Origin: Nilaparvata lugens
Lineage: Eukaryota > Arthropoda > Insecta > Hemiptera > Delphacidae
Direction: 5' to 3'
Assembly (NCBI RefSeq): GCF_014356525.2
Contig: NC_052506.1
Coordinates: forward strand, 23,512,707 to 23,576,706
Length of the DNA stretch: 64,000 bases
Shown here: positions 1-12,699 of the stretch, piece after piece
Layout of the letters: the number at the start of each line of letters is the position of its first letter
How positions within the stretch are numbered: position 1 is the stretch's first letter
Notes under the pieces: model-generated
What the model saw: only the letters and a program-made list of their open reading frames with translations
Told to the model about the DNA's origin: nothing
Database searches by the model: none
Translations under genes and position numbers: made by a program

Positions 1-2560
1 TAGCCTATTTCGCAAATAGCAATTGATATTTTGGGATATTAGAATATTCCATATTCTATTCGATAAACAATTTGCCTTCCTTGGAACTAATTGCATATTT
101 ATTAAAAATGTGTGTCAAAAATATCAATTTTAGGCTACCCATATCTCACCAACTAATTAAGCCTAACTGAAAAACGAGAAAACCCACAGGAATTTCTTTC
201 ATTTTGATAACTTGTTAGTATCCAAATGAAAAGAATGTTCCAAAAATCTCTGAAGCCATAGTTATCTTCATGAATGATATCTGCTCTTGAACAACGAAAT
301 ATTTTGATTTTATGCAACAAAATATTTTCTGTTCTACAATTTATACAGAATACTCTGTATCTCTTAATTTCTCTCTGCTTACTAGAACACAATAAATTAC
401 CTCATTCCCTTCTACTCTGTCGAAACCAGAAATGATGGATATAATGTTTAAGTAACTTATCACAATCAAAAACAGGAATGCTTTTTGTCCTCTGATGTGC
501 CTCCTCACGAGTAAATGTATCTCATATACACACAGAAACAATGGAATTTGCCATTTTATTTATAAGCAGCAGAAAAGAGAAGTAGAGTCCTTTTTTCTCT
601 TAGAGACGTAGAGCTGAAGCTGTAGAGATTGGCCACCCCATTAATCAAAAGCAGCTGAACGTTGTGAGTCGGGAGTCGGGAGTTGAGTGTGGTGACATTG
701 CTAACTGAATCTAGACGTTGACTGAGAGATTTCTTCTCAGAATCTCTGATTTTCACACTGATAGGGAGATTAATTTGTGAACCTACTTGAAACACTAGAC
801 CATTCTTCTTACTGTTAACAAGTTACTATAAATTGAATGTCACCTAAATTAATTACTGTGTTAGTCGATTCCATTCTTCTAGGATGATCATTAACGTAAC
901 AATCCACATGTTATCAGATACGTCTGTACACTGGAAAACCTGAAATCATAGAGGAAAGAATATCGTTTCAATATTCTAATATTTCTTGTAAAGAATAGTG
1001 ATATTTAATCTATGATGAGAGTTAGTGGCTGTGGCTTCGACCATAGAGAAACGAAAACTATGGTAGTTTTAGTTTAAGATTTAAGATTTAGTTCATCTCT
1101 GCTTCGACATAGGTCTGCAGTGAAAAACCGCTGTACATATATTTATGAACAGAGAAGATTCATTTTGTTTGTCTTGAAAGTCGTATCGGACATGTTAAAC
1201 GTTAAGTAAGTTAGTGGCCAGCCATGGGATGTGAATTTAAAATGAAAATTATAGAATTTTCTATAAAATTCGAAAACTGTATGCCTACTTCAATTTCCAG
1301 GTCTTCTTTATTGAAATTTTGAATAATTTTATTGAAGTTCTTTCTATTATTATCTTCTCTGTAACATTATGGTTATTATGTTGGATAAGAAAATACATTA
1401 CTTTTTCTCTTTCTATTCTCTTGTATTTACTCTATCCTATATTTTACTCTATTGGAAACTTCATCTCAATGTTATTTTCGTACGAGTTATAAGATAGAGA
1501 AAAGATATTATCGAGCTACTGTCATCTTTCATCTATGGTTATGTTATAGTTACCGGTTTGAAAAATACTTCGATTACTATCACTGTACGTTTTTCTTCAT
1601 CAAGCATAATGTTTGATGTTTTAATATTGATCCAGTGTTATTATATTTGAAAAAATCTTTTACTATCGATTTACTCTTTGTTCATGAAACATTAGTCTCG
1701 AAATTCATAATTTCTCAGCACAGCCTCTTGAAATTGAAGACAAACCAATATTTCTAGTACTATCAACGTCCATTTTACTCCATCATAATCTTGGAATTGT
1801 TGTATTTTTCGCACAGTTTCTTGGATTTGAAGGCGTGAAACCAACTCTGAGTGGAGTACAGTAACCAGTAAGACTTATGGGATGTCAGCGTAGAGAGATA
1901 GCCGGTGTTACTTTACGACTCGGCCAGTAGATCTCGTAAAGCCTTTTAGAGAGTCAGGTAAATCACCAGCGCTCGTCGGAATCTCAAGGAAAACCAGAAC
2001 AAACAGTCCAATTTGGACGCGCGCACCAACCACCAAATGCAGGCACAACCGTACAAAATGTGCATCTGATGAATGGAAATGTGGTTGTTAGGTTAGGTTC
2101 TGTTGAGTGACGAGCTGCCGTTAGGGTTTCAATTTAAATTTATTAACTCTCCACTTCTCGTCGTTGGGTGGTTTGGCTTCATGAGTGTATATCGTATATG
2201 AGATTTTGGATTTGTAGTATCACGTCATGCCTTCATGTAGTAGTTGAATACTGCTGTTATTCTCAGTTGTAAAATATGTAAGTTTCACGAATTGAATTTC
2301 TGGACAGTGAATTTCTCTCATTCTTCCGGTAGAGTCATTCACAATCAGAACTCATTCAAGTGTTCAGTTCTCAAATTGATAAGTTTGAAACCTTCTAATT
2401 CGATATGATCCGCTTTGCTGTTAGTGTCAGTCGCTGCATTTTCAGCTTTGCTTTATTTGTACTACCCTTTTATCTAACCTCCACTTACCTTCCACTATCA
2501 TCAGGGAAATTATTACCTTTTTTCTCTCTCTCTCGCTCTATCTAACTATCTATCCATCCA
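1..2560. other. AT-rich non-coding DNA, no gene seen
   Basis: I see no exon-like GC-rich open stretch, no RNA gene and no clear mobile element here. The only open frames are short and AT-driven. If gene 1 begins upstream of the window, this is intron; otherwise it is intergenic. Confidence 0.5.
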
Positions 2561-2565
2561 TTTAT

Positions 2566-3016
2566 CGGCCAAGTGCTGAAGGAGGGGGCATCCTCGATAC
2601 CCTTTCTGAGAATGAACATCTTAAGGCCCAAACTTCAACGTTCCATGTGAAAACATTACATGAATACCTCAATTCTTGCATAATGTCATCATATTTCCTT
2701 GCTCAATATTTATTGTAGAACTCTGTATAAGTCTGCATTAGAAAATTATTCTTTATTAATTCATACAACAATTACATCATCAAAAATGATAGGGAGAGAA
2801 AAAATAAGGTAACCTTGTGCTATTCCTCTACCAAATTTAGACAAGGTTACACATAGTCCGAAATAGGTTAAGTCCTTGTAGTTATTCACTTCACAAAATT
2901 TTCAATTCTTAATTATTATCATCATGTTTTTTTTACTCTTACTGGTAATTATTTTTAACACTAGAACGTAAATTGAATTTTGTTTTGTTAATTACATGAA
3001 TAAAGGAATCTGAATC
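2566..3016 (+). repeat. Dispersed repeat with LINE-like tail, copy A
   Basis: This stretch shares its start (ataccctttctgagaatgaa), a middle block (catgtgaaaacattaca) and its tail (aataaaggaatctgaat) with 7984-8440, in the same order. A fixed 3' end with a short A-rich or repeated tail is typical of the 3' ends of non-LTR retrotransposons or of SINEs that use them. Copy A has extra sequence between about 2730 and 2960, perhaps a nested insertion. No coding capacity is visible. Confidence 0.5.
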
Positions 3017-4170
3017 TTAATCGTTCTCTCTTTCTCACTCTCTTTTTCTACACTATTCGCGAGAGAAGGTAGTTCAGCTACTACTATACCTTGTACCTTC
3101 CACTACCTACCGTCAGGGAAATTATTACCTATTCTTTCTCTCTCTCTCTCTCTTTCTCTTTCTCCACACTATTCATGAAAACGGTAAAGGTAGTGGGATT
3201 ATTTTCCTCCCATGCCATTTCATTTCTGCCCTCAAGTAACGTTGGTAATTTATTTCTCAGCAAAAGCTTTAAACTTTGTTGACACATTTTGAAGCTTGTT
3301 TCTAAAAACAATATCATCATGGCATATTCGTTCGAATTCATGCTAACATTTCATTTAAGCTTACCTCAGTTTGTTTTGACAATTTCGTTTTATCTTGATA
3401 ACCTGGTGATTGCCTCCACTGCTTTCATTCAATTCTGTCAGTGAGAGGAAAATTTAGAATATTTTTTATTAAGTGTCATTTTTTCTTTTTCTCTCTCTTC
3501 GATGCTCGACTGAACCTGACAGGAAAATAATTCTGCTGTCGGTTACATTTCAAAGATTGTTCTAGAAAAATATGAAATTTCATGAATATTCTCTCATTAT
3601 TATTTCACCATCAATCTGACAGGAGTATTCAGGAGTATAATGTATAATTTGATTTTATTATGACTTATATGTTTAATGTATAAAAATGTAGTTGAATATT
3701 ATAACTATCATGACAATGTCTCATGCAATCATTTGATTGTTCTTGGACAAATATTTTTATTCTTATTCGTATCTTGTTTCGTGTTTATTCTCATTTTACT
3801 GAGTTAATGGTGATAGTGAATTAACTCAATTATTTTATTGTATTTCTGTCAAAATGAAAAATAATTTGATTTTTTGTCAAGATAGTAAAATAAAAATAGT
3901 TTGATTTTCCAAGTTTTGAAAATTTCAATGTTTGTTTTTTTGTGTTTAATGAATATTATCTTAATCCTTTCTTTCTTATTTGCAGGTAAGTTTCATTAAT
4001 ACCTCTGGATTCATGACTCGTGAGTAAGAATTTGACTTATTGCTCAAAGATGAATGTGAGTACCTAATTTTGAATCAGAATTCTAAGAAGTTTTGGATGA
4101 ATTTGAAAACTAGTGTTTGCATTCAAGTTCATCAGTCCTCATTGAGAAACACGTTAGAAAATATAATTTT
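3017..4170. other. Non-coding, with short CT-rich runs
   Basis: No gene is seen. There are pyrimidine runs near 3025-3050 and 3133-3170 (ctctctctct), and 3105-3130 repeats the phrase caccgtcagggaaattattacc in variant form also found near 2498. The rest is AT-rich. Confidence 0.4.
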
Positions 4171-4174
4171 ATAA

Positions 4175-4325
4175 TTATTATTAAACGAAAATCCCAATTA
4201 AATGTTGTAAATCACTCTCCAAAATCACTTCTGCTACTGCAAATATTGACAACAAGGTAAACAGGTAGATGGAAATTCGATAAGTGCTACTATACAAAAA
4301 TTATTTTTAAGCCCGGAAATACATA
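4175..4325 (+). repeat. Half copy of the 31.4-kb palindromic MITE
   Basis: The segment matches one arm of the palindrome at 31431-31698: attattattaaac, then aattaaatg.tgtaaatcac, ctactgcaaatattgacaac, and agatggaaattcgat. Only one arm is present, so it no longer folds on itself. A shorter scrap of the same arm is at 9798-9845. Confidence 0.6.
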
Positions 4326-5224
4326 TTCAATATAATTTCATGAATTCCTTTTTATCTATTTATCATCAGTAATGTGTTTGAAAATAATCGTTTCGGTTCA
4401 GCGCCACTCTGTCATATAGTAGGCTACTTCAAAAGTATACTACGAGGTATGCGATTTGGTATGTATCATTTTTATTCAATGTAAGCTATTGATAATGAAT
4501 ATGTATAATAAATATTGTTAAGAAGAGTCAAAGGATTTAGTAGAATGATAATGCTACATTTTCTCTCAAATGTCTCTAAATAATACCACTGTCACTTGTT
4601 GACGGTGTTAAGAGGGTTATGGCTTCTACACTACGTGTATGCTAACATATTCTATTAATTTCCATCAAAATACATGAGTCTGTCTTCTTGAAACTCCTCA
4701 TACTATTCAAAATCGGTGACTTTGTCAAAATATGCAACACTGAAAACGATTCACCAAAGTTGACTTCATTAACCACTCACTGAAAATAAAAGTAATGAAT
4801 TTTATTAGAGTGGTAGGTGTGCACGTGAATAATGGATGTAATTATTTTAAAACGCTTTCGTCGAGCTTTTATGCAGTTGGTGATTCTGCTATAGTGATTT
4901 GCACTTGAATCTGTCAGCATTGGTTGAATGGAATTATCTGTGTTAAGGAATGTTTACAGTCTGAAGTAAATCTTACTATAGTTTAAACCAAACAGTATAC
5001 TGTAAAAATTCAATTAATTTCTATAATTTTATATAGTTTCTATTTTTCTATGGTAGAGCGAAAGACAATCGTGAAGCTACTCTATTTTTCTATGGTTTAA
5101 CAAGTTGTATTCAGTTTCTCTGTGCTTTAACGTTCCTGGACGTAGGTTTTAGCTCTTGAAATTTATACAATATAGAAAAGATAGCATAATATAGGTCATT
5201 TATGTTCTAATTTTCAATGTTAAC

Positions 5225-5385
5225 TCAAGCTCATAGTCCTAGTACTTCTTGTTCGTGAAGCAATGTGATGCTGTTAGCCTCTCATACTGTACCGCTCTTA
5301 CACTCACCTGACCAAAACAGTAATAATAGACAGTAGTCGACAGTAATTGGCTCCAGATAACAAGAATCGGCTTGAAGTTTGGAAC
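5225..5385 (+). repeat. Dispersed repeat shared with 35325-35470
   Basis: Shared landmarks in the same order are gttaactcaagc, ctcatactgt.cc.ctcttacac, gaccaaaac, gtaat.atagacagtagtc and cggcttga. No open frame or terminal repeat is evident, so the class is unknown. Confidence 0.5.
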
Positions 5386-5433
5386 ATAAACGACCAATAC
5401 CATGAGATATCAATACTGTTTGTTTAATTTTTG

Positions 5434-5613
5434 TGTATGGTTTTACGCCATACGTTATACGTTAAACGCTCTCATATGGTAGGTCATTTGTACGTCTGAT
5501 TTGTATTATTCTGATTATTTTGTGCTATTTTTGGGGTATGGTTATACGCCATACGTTATACGTTAAACGCTCTCATATGGTAGGTCATTAGTACGTCTGA
5601 TTTGTAGTAGATA
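5434..5613. repeat. Tandem duplication, period about 102 bp
   Basis: The block starting gtatggttttacgccatac at 5434 recurs from 5536 as gtatggttatacgccatac, followed in both by gttatacgttaaacgctctc and atatggtaggtcatt. Two copies are present. The core, gccatacgttatacgttaa, is itself internally repetitive. Confidence 0.75.
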
Positions 5614-6216
5614 CGTGGAGAATTCGTTGAAAAATAGCGTGATTCCGGAGAGGAAATAGCATGTATGTGACATGATTGAATAGGCTGGGATAACGTCTCT
5701 ACATGTGTAACTCTCATTACTTCTCGCTTTATCTCTGTTTCCTTCTCTCTTCTCCACTCTACCTTCTCTTTCCCTATCTCTTTTTCTCCTCTCTCACTCT
5801 ACCTCTGCGAATGCCACGATTTTAATCTTGGCGAGTCGCTTTTGAGTCTGATATTACGTGATTGTGACAATGGACGGGATTGCTATTTCACGAACATTGG
5901 CTGTCTGTGGGAGTGCGGTATCTTTGATTCATGAACGCTAGCTATTGATCGAGAGATTTGGAGTTTTGTCATCATGTGTGGAGTTGTGGGATGATGCTTT
6001 TTTACCCGAAATCCCGATAGATTATCTGCTCTTTGACGTTCAAATTTGATTTCGTTGCGTGATTGGAGTGGATTTGTAGCTTCGCCTGATTGGAATGGAT
6101 TATCATACTATTGTTCAAAATTTTGAATAATGAAAGTTTCTTTTTACTGTTCTATCATTGTTCCTTCACGTTTGTATGGTTTAACATTGTTTATGGCAGT
6201 ATGTACTTGTAGGCCA

Positions 6217-6275
6217 TAACCAATGTACCTAGAATATATTATAGATACAATACCATATATTCTAGGTGCATTGGT
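6217..6275. repeat. Short hairpin
   Basis: The arms ccaatgtacctagaatatat and atatattctaggtgcattgg are inverted repeats about 20 bp long flanking a short AT loop. This may be the core of a small MITE. No gene is associated. Confidence 0.6.
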
Positions 6276-6879
6276 TCTAACTATGTTTGTTGTGAAACAT
6301 AGTTTACGACAGTATTTACTTGGTGTAGATTCCACGTGAGATTCACTTTTAAGTCAGCACCTGATCAACTTTGGTGTGGCTTTCTCATCGTTTTGTCTGT
6401 CATTAGACTAAACAGATAGCTGTATTCTTAATTCGCGAAATTATGAGAAGTATATTTTTTGGTTAATATTATATATTTGGGATATAATTTGTAATTATAA
6501 GCAAGAATCAACCATTAATTTATTGGCCTACATCAGCTATTGAATAAGAAAAAGTTTTGATGTGGAATAAACACTTACTTATAGCATTGACGATCGTTTC
6601 GACCTAGTCTGGGCTACATTTACTATACAAAGAGTATACAGTAACTGAAGTCTGAGCCATCATTAGGCATAATCATTAAAGGTGTTTTTAAATTCTACGT
6701 TAATTTGATTGTGGAATAGAAGGGATGTCCAACACAATATATCAGATATACAGGGATTATTTGAATCACTGATTTCTGCTATAGTAGGCGGTGGAAGAGG
6801 AAACTTGACAAGTATACCGTTCTATAATATTTTTACTTACTTTAAAACCTAAATAGTTACGGGAGTAATAATAATAATA

Positions 6880-7900
6880 ATTCAAAAAATCTTTATTGAC
6901 ATCAACCACAACAACAAAAAAATATATATAATAACTTGATAAATTTTATACAGCAATGGCTTTCAGGCCGTCTGCCAGGAGTTGACTACTATTTGACTCT
7001 ACAAATAATTATTAATGTAATTAAGATTGCATTATCAAGTGTTGAACTCCTCAATCAGCTGAGGTCGGTACCTCCAGGCTATTCTAATGAATTTTATCAA
7101 TTTCTCCCAGCTCTCCCCGTTCAATATATCAATAACCTGTCGCTCGTTTAGCTCTCGCACTCCCCATATACTAAATCTGAATTCCGATAAAATTTAACAC
7201 TTTCCCAAGAAATGGATGATATCTTATCTGGATGATAATGGATGGAGTCTTAAGCCATAAGTCAATAGCGTAATTCTATATTTTCCCAATGCTAGAGCAT
7301 AACATGTTAAAATTGAGATACTAAGGACATCACTTTCAATATAAATGAGCTTCATAACGTACAAATAAACTACTAAAATCAGTCCTCAACACAAAGCATA
7401 AATGTGGAGTTGAGTTATTGACCTTAAAGTCTCCATTAAGGCTTTGAAAACACAAATTTCTCATCAGAATCGCAGTAATGATGTTCGCCTCGGTTCTGGG
7501 AATAACCTCCAGAATAATTGTTACAAAGCTATAAGGGATGGAATTATGCGTCATAGCGAATGTGAACTGGCTCTACCACATATGTGTAATATACATATAC
7601 GTATGTGTGGATTACATGTGACAGGTAGGGCACATGGGCATGGGCATGGGCATGTCATTGTGGAGACGGCCAAAGGGACGACAGTCCCTTTGAGATGTGG
7701 CTAAATTTGTCCGTACTTACGGCACGTATGTGGCTGACTGGCTCTATTGAATATCATGCGCATAACCAAATCATTTGACAGCTTGGTTATTGTACAGTGC
7801 AGTGCGCTTGAACAGTTCAATGATGATTTTGCCTTTAATTGATTCTGTGAAGTTCTAAATGAATTTGTATTGCTCCATTGCTTCCAATTTCGTTATTTCG
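6880..7900. other. Non-coding DNA, nothing decisive
   Basis: The block near 6890-6935 (aataataattcaaaaaatc, then tttattgac and an A-run) looks like the antisense of a retrotransposon tail, but no protein remnant is convincing. A short (gggcat)n run lies at 7628-7652. Two short open frames (7444-7704 and 7336-7554) overlap on opposite strands and show no family signature. Confidence 0.35.
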
Positions 7901-7983
7901 TTTGTAACTCTCTAACACTCTCTAACTCTATGTCTCTATCTTTTTTCACTCGTTTACTCTCTCTCTCTCTCTATTTTTTTTTG

Positions 7984-8440
7984 AACGGTCAAGTGTTGAA
8001 AGGGTATCCTCAGATACCCTTTCTGAGAATGAACAAATCAAAGTCAAAACTTCACCGTCTCATGTGAAAACATTACAATAAATTTGGATGGAAATACTGA
8101 ACTTCAAGATTCAGGCTTCATAAGTATTATGAATGCTATTATTGACGATACCTGGATTCTGCAAATAATTTGTAAAAACGTGTTCCGAAATCGGTAGAAA
8201 AAGCAGTTCAGAATAGTAAATTATCACGCCTAGATATAAGACAGAATTTGAGTGTTGATTCAGAATATTATATTTCTATGATTGAGAAGATTTTGAGACC
8301 CAAATAATACCTCAACTTTCGCCTATCTTTCTGTGCTCAATATCATTGTAAAACTCTTCTGTCTTTAGGTTAATATTATGATTTATTATGGTTTTTTTCT
8401 CTTAGGAATTTTGTTTTGTAAAACACACAAATAAAGGAAT
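7984..8440 (+). repeat. Dispersed repeat with LINE-like tail, copy B
   Basis: This is the second copy of the element at 2566-3016. It shares ataccctttctgagaatgaa, the catgtgaaaacattaca block, gctcaatat, aattttgttttgt and the tail aataaaggaatctgaat. Confidence 0.5.
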
Positions 8441-8565
8441 CTGAATATTTCTCCCCAATGGAGAAATATTATCTCTCTCTCCAATGTTGTATCTCCCACT
8501 TTCATTCTTTTTTATCAAATTCGATGCTTCAGAACTATCCTTCACTCTTTTTTTTCACTTTTTGT

Positions 8566-8715
8566 GTAGTTGAGAAGTTGATATTGTAGTAATTATTCAT
8601 ATTGAATGATAAACCAGTTTATCAGAGATTGACAATGGTGTAATAACCGAAACCGGTCTTTCTAATTATTAATAAATCAGTGGTTTTTTGACAATTTCTT
8701 AGTCTTTTTCATTCA
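8566..8715. mobile_element. Hairpin MITE (family P1), partial copy
   Basis: This copy of P1 carries gtagttgagaagt, the centre gataaaccagtttatc, gacaatggtgtaataaccg, aaaccggtct and the end gacaatttcttagtcttttt. The left arm is mostly lost. Its intact centre shows what the uninterrupted middle of the family looks like, which matters for the copy at 26522-26922. Confidence 0.7.
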
Positions 8716-8773
8716 ATCCTTCACTCTCTCTGGAATGATCTTTTATTACACTGATTGAAAGACTGCTGCTTAA

Positions 8774-8920
8774 TGCCGGTTGCACAACAGCCGTTCGAAT
8801 TTTAACCGTGATTAATTCTACGAGAACCAATCAGAGAAGTCGTCTATCAGAAAGACCTTCTCTGATTGGTTCTCATGAAATTAATCACGGTTAAAATTTA
8901 ACCGACTGTTAAACCGGGCC
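8774..8920. mobile_element. Hairpin MITE (family P2)
   Basis: The arms attttaaccgtgattaatt / aattaatcacggttaaaatt and gagaaccaatcagagaag / cttctctgattggttctc form an imperfect palindrome of about 145 bp. A related copy is at 16450-16583. No coding capacity. Confidence 0.75.
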
Positions 8921-8950
8921 TAGAGTACGAACGGGTCTTATGCCTAGAGT

Positions 8951-9171
8951 CTATAGTGAGGTCCACGTTATAATGACAGTGAATAAAGATAGGAGAATAG
9001 CGATGCCGATTCTCTGCTTTAATTAATTATATTTCTACACTGTCAAAAACATACTTGGCATCGTTGTGGACCTAGAAAAGGATAGTACCACCGGCTTTGT
9101 CGAATGATAGACAAGGATAGCAAAACCAAAGTTGATCAAATACTGTCATTATAACGTGGACCTCACTATAG
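8951..9171. mobile_element. TIR element, family 'gtgaggtccac'
   Basis: The ends ctatagtgaggtccacgtta and taacgtggacctcactatag are perfect inverted repeats, giving a non-autonomous DNA element of about 220 bp. The same ends occur at 27163/28509, 42073/42448, 50538 and 63742. The interior word ggatagcaa..ccaaagttgatcaa recurs in those copies. Confidence 0.8.
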
Positions 9172-9180
9172 TGGCATCGA

Positions 9181-10477
9181 TCTTTAGCTTTACCGTGAAT
9201 TACTTGTTCTGTTCGCACCAACGATATAGAAGAACGCTAGCGACCTGAAATCTACATAATTATGGACCGGACTGTTCTGTTCGTACCATCAGTCCTTTCG
9301 GAGGGGAGTGTCTTATTTTTCTAGGTACCTTTCACCGATTGTCTCACTATATTTTAAGTATTGAGGGGTAGAGGGTTGAGTGGGGCGTTTATCTCATCGC
9401 TCGTTTGTTGACTGATGACTTTCTTTGATCTAAACACTGACTAAACAGATGAAACTAGCAATCTAGGCTAGTGTGTAATGTGAAAAATAACCATACACCA
9501 TGAAAAAATTATGGCATTAAGCCAAACTCTACTGTGCCAACTTGAACTTGATTATAGTTTTGACAACAAAATAATTACAATCTGTGACAAATTTGAAGAG
9601 GTTTGCCTATTTGGATAGGGGGAAATGGGAATCTCCTGATGCGGCTTGAAATCACATTGTTTCAAAATTCCTTGTTTATAGTGAGATTCTGTGTGAGTGA
9701 ACTGTCAGCATCCCGAATACATAACATCAGTGCTTCCCATTCACATAATGCTGACAGTTTGGAGTGAATTTCACTGTAGTAAAACATAGAAGGGTTTAAT
9801 AATTATTATTAAACGATAATCCAAATTAAATGCTGTAAATTATTAATTCCTTATAATTGTCTTTATCCTGTGAAATAATTTGCCCTGACATGATATTTGA
9901 TACCAGCACCAGAAAAGCGAAATAATTTCATACTTGATTGTAATTCAGATTTCAGAAAACCAGATAGAATAATAATCTATTGTTGTGGGTGTGGGTAACT
10001 GAAGTTTGCATGTGACAGCAGAAATTTATATGTCGCACAATATTTTGAATGAGTTGTTCTCTTCTGGTTTTCTCCTTATATCTTATCAGAGTCCCATTCA
10101 AGAAGGATCTCAGTTTGTCACTTCAAAGCGAGGCAATGTGCAAGGCGCTATCTTCTGGCAAAAGTTTGTACTACACACATAAACAGAGCAGTACTTTGTG
10201 TGTTGGTGCTGCTACCTATCGGCGGTTGCTGTTATCAACTCATTGTCATTTCATTCTCAAAACTTGATGAATTTTAAAATGTTGATTTTCATCTGCAAAT
10301 TTAATAATCGTTTATTGCCATAAAACACAAACTGTTTTAACAAACAATTTATATTAAGAGTAATATCAAACAAGAGTATCAATAAATAAGAGCAATCATA
10401 ATTTTTTATCAAACTCAATATATCTTGAAGTAAATTTGCCATTCTGTCTTCTAATCCTGAATAGGAAGAGTGAATGA
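9181..10477. other. Non-coding DNA outside the small repeats
   Basis: Apart from the palindrome at 9672-9780 and the MITE scrap at 9798-9845, I see AT-rich DNA without exons. The short frames at 10049-10267 and 10257-10442 show no recognisable family. Confidence 0.4.
9672..9780. repeat. Short palindromic element with gtcagcat/atgctgac core
   Basis: The arms agtgagattctgtgtg...gtcagcat and atgctgacagtttggagtga form an imperfect inverted repeat of about 110 bp. Related fragments lie near 4905-4975, 12775-13110 and 17860-17965. Confidence 0.45.
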
Positions 10478-11182
10478 TTGCTTATTTTATTGAACGGAGT
10501 ATGTTGTTCTATTCATTCATTCCTTCATTCTTCCTATCCTTCATTTATTCTATTTTCTCAACTCTCCAACCTTGTTTTCTTCATCTTTGTTGATGTTACT
10601 GTATTCTGCGCATCATGTTTTTTTTATCATTCTTCTTGTTCTTCTGTTATCATGATTTTGCTGCATCGCCTCTATTTCTTGAATCACTATATTTTCCATA
10701 ATTATTTGTCCTTCTTTCTCTTGCATTTCCTCTTATTCCCTTTTTCTTGTTCTCCAACCCATTTCCACCTTCTCTTGGTATATCCTCTTTTTCTACCCTG
10801 CAATTTTTTTGTCTACTCGTTCTCCACGTTCCTGTTTTTTCTTTCTCTTCATTTCTTCATGATCTTTCTTCATGATCCTACTTATGGAGGAGATACCTCC
10901 TCTTTCTCCATCTCTTCACTCCCCTCACTTCTTAATGCTCCTTTTTCATACCTCCTCTTTCTTCATCTCTTCATCCTTTTTCACCTACCATACTTCTCCA
11001 ACTCTCCTTCGCAGCCTATCTCTTCATCTACTCTTCATGCTTTCTCACCTCTGCCACCTTCATCTACACCACTCCTCCCTCCTTTTACTCTTACTTCACA
11101 TATTTTTCTTCTTATCCCCGTCTTGTTTCTTTTCTCTTCCTTTTCAATTTGTCTCTTTCTCCTCCTCATCATTATTATTATT

Positions 11183-11214
<32 letters not shown>

Positions 11215-11600
11215 ACTTTCATTTCTATTCACTCTCCTCTTCATCTCATCTTTTTATTAGTTAGCAACTCATTCTTCAAGACATCAAGACTCTCCCTATC
11301 TACCTCCTCCCTTTTTTCCAACAATGATTCTTCTCCATCTCCTCCTCCTCCTCCTCCTCCTACTCATCATTAGCATCATCATCATACTCTCACTTCTATT
11401 CATTCTTCTCTTCATCACATCTTTTTTAACTATTTTTATCAGCTACTCCTTCTTCAAGACTCCCTCCAACAATCATTCTTCTCCTCCACCTCCTCTTCCT
11501 ATCACCCCTACTCCAACTGCTCCTGCTCTCCCTACTCCTCCTCCTCCTCCTCCTTCTCTTCCCCCTCTCCTCCGCCGAAATATTATTACTCGTCTGTTGT
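10478..11600. repeat. Long pyrimidine-biased low-complexity tract
   Basis: The + strand is dominated by C and T for about 1.1 kb, with runs of tcc, ttc and ctt, an (atc)n microsatellite at 11172-11213 and a (ctc)n run at 11335-11365. It creates a 260-codon open frame of Leu, Ser, Phe and Ile, but that follows from the scarcity of A and G on this strand, not from coding. Such homopurine-homopyrimidine DNA can adopt triplex structure. Confidence 0.75.
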
Positions 11601-11978
11601 AATAATGCCGGTTTTCTTCTGCTCTTATCTATCAGCTTAATGCTTGAATGAAGCGGAGCTTTTTGTCAAGGGGGGCGTTGTTCTGGTTTTGGGGAAGAAT
11701 GGGGGGGATGTCGGTCAGAAGGGGGGGACAAAACACTTGTCGTCTAGGAATAGAATGAAACAGCGTCTATTTTCGGGTGCATCCCATCTCGAGATTAGAG
11801 CTGACTTCTGTTCTGTGAGCAGGCGGCCAGCCTACCCGGGCAGGCCGTCAGTCGCTAACTTTTGTGAATGAATCTGCTACTGCTACATAAACAAATCGAC
11901 TCATTAAGTTTGCTTCCTCTGCCGATCCACGTACGCATAAACAGTGTTCCTCTGCACGCCTGCTGTGAACAGGTGCCT
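11601..11978. other. Moderately G-rich non-coding stretch
   Basis: Runs of G at 11669-11675, 11700-11708 and 11720-11728 follow the pyrimidine tract. A 75-codon frame (11644-11871) covers it, with no family match and no splice context. Confidence 0.35.
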
Positions 11979-12220
11979 GGATTTGGTCCTGTATAAATCA
12001 GTTTTATTCTGATGTCTCATCTTTTCTTCGAAATATGCATATTTGTTATAGTTGAGAAATAGAAATACGAATATTTCTCAGTTGGAAATAGATTGTTGAA
12101 AGGATTTGGTCCTGTATAATTCAGATTCGTTCTAATGTCTCATTTCTTCTTCGAAATATGCATATTTGTTGGTTGAGAAATAGAAATATAAATATTTTTT
12201 TAGACGGAAATAGATTGAAG
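11979..12220. repeat. Tandem duplication, period about 123 bp
   Basis: The unit starting ggatttggtcctgtataa at 11979 recurs at 12102, with shared atgtctcat, cttcgaaatatgcatatttg and ttgagaaatagaaata. Two diverged copies. Confidence 0.75.
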
Positions 12221-12475
12221 AAGATATTGGAATATTTTTGGTGGATAGTCATATGAGTAATTAATTTCCAAGTATTATAAATAGAATTATAAAAAGGTAG
12301 TAGAATGGATTGAAATAGGGGGTTTCTTCGAAATTTAAGTATAATATTAAATAGGAATTTTATAATATAGATTTTTTTCTCTGAAATGGTAATGATCCCA
12401 AGTAGAGATATAGAATTAATCTGAAAATCTACTAATAAGTACGCTATGATCAATTTGAAAGATTGGATTGGCATC

Positions 12476-12696
12476 TATAGTCTGTATAAAATAAGTTGGG
12501 ACTTGGAGAAAATATCCATGTTGTCAACTTGTACGAAATGTCATCTTTTCATGCAAGCTCATATGACAGAATGTATTCAATTCGACAACACAGCCGATGC
12601 AGAGTTGTCAATTTGAATATATCTAGTCTTCCATGATAAGATTGAAATTTCGCACAATTTGGCAACAAGTCTCAACTTATTTTATACTAACTACAG
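12476..12696. mobile_element. TIR element with gtataaaataagttg ends
   Basis: The left end (agtctgtataaaataagttg, followed by ggact) and right end (agtctcaacttattttatac, followed by taactaca) are inverted repeats, giving a MITE of about 220 bp. No protein is encoded. Confidence 0.7.
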
Positions 12697-12699
12697 TGC

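Noticed and set aside
10478..11260. 260-codon open frame on the + strand
   Set aside because: It is the translation of a pyrimidine-biased low-complexity tract, rich in Leu/Ser/Phe with an Ile run from a microsatellite. Two other frames are equally open.
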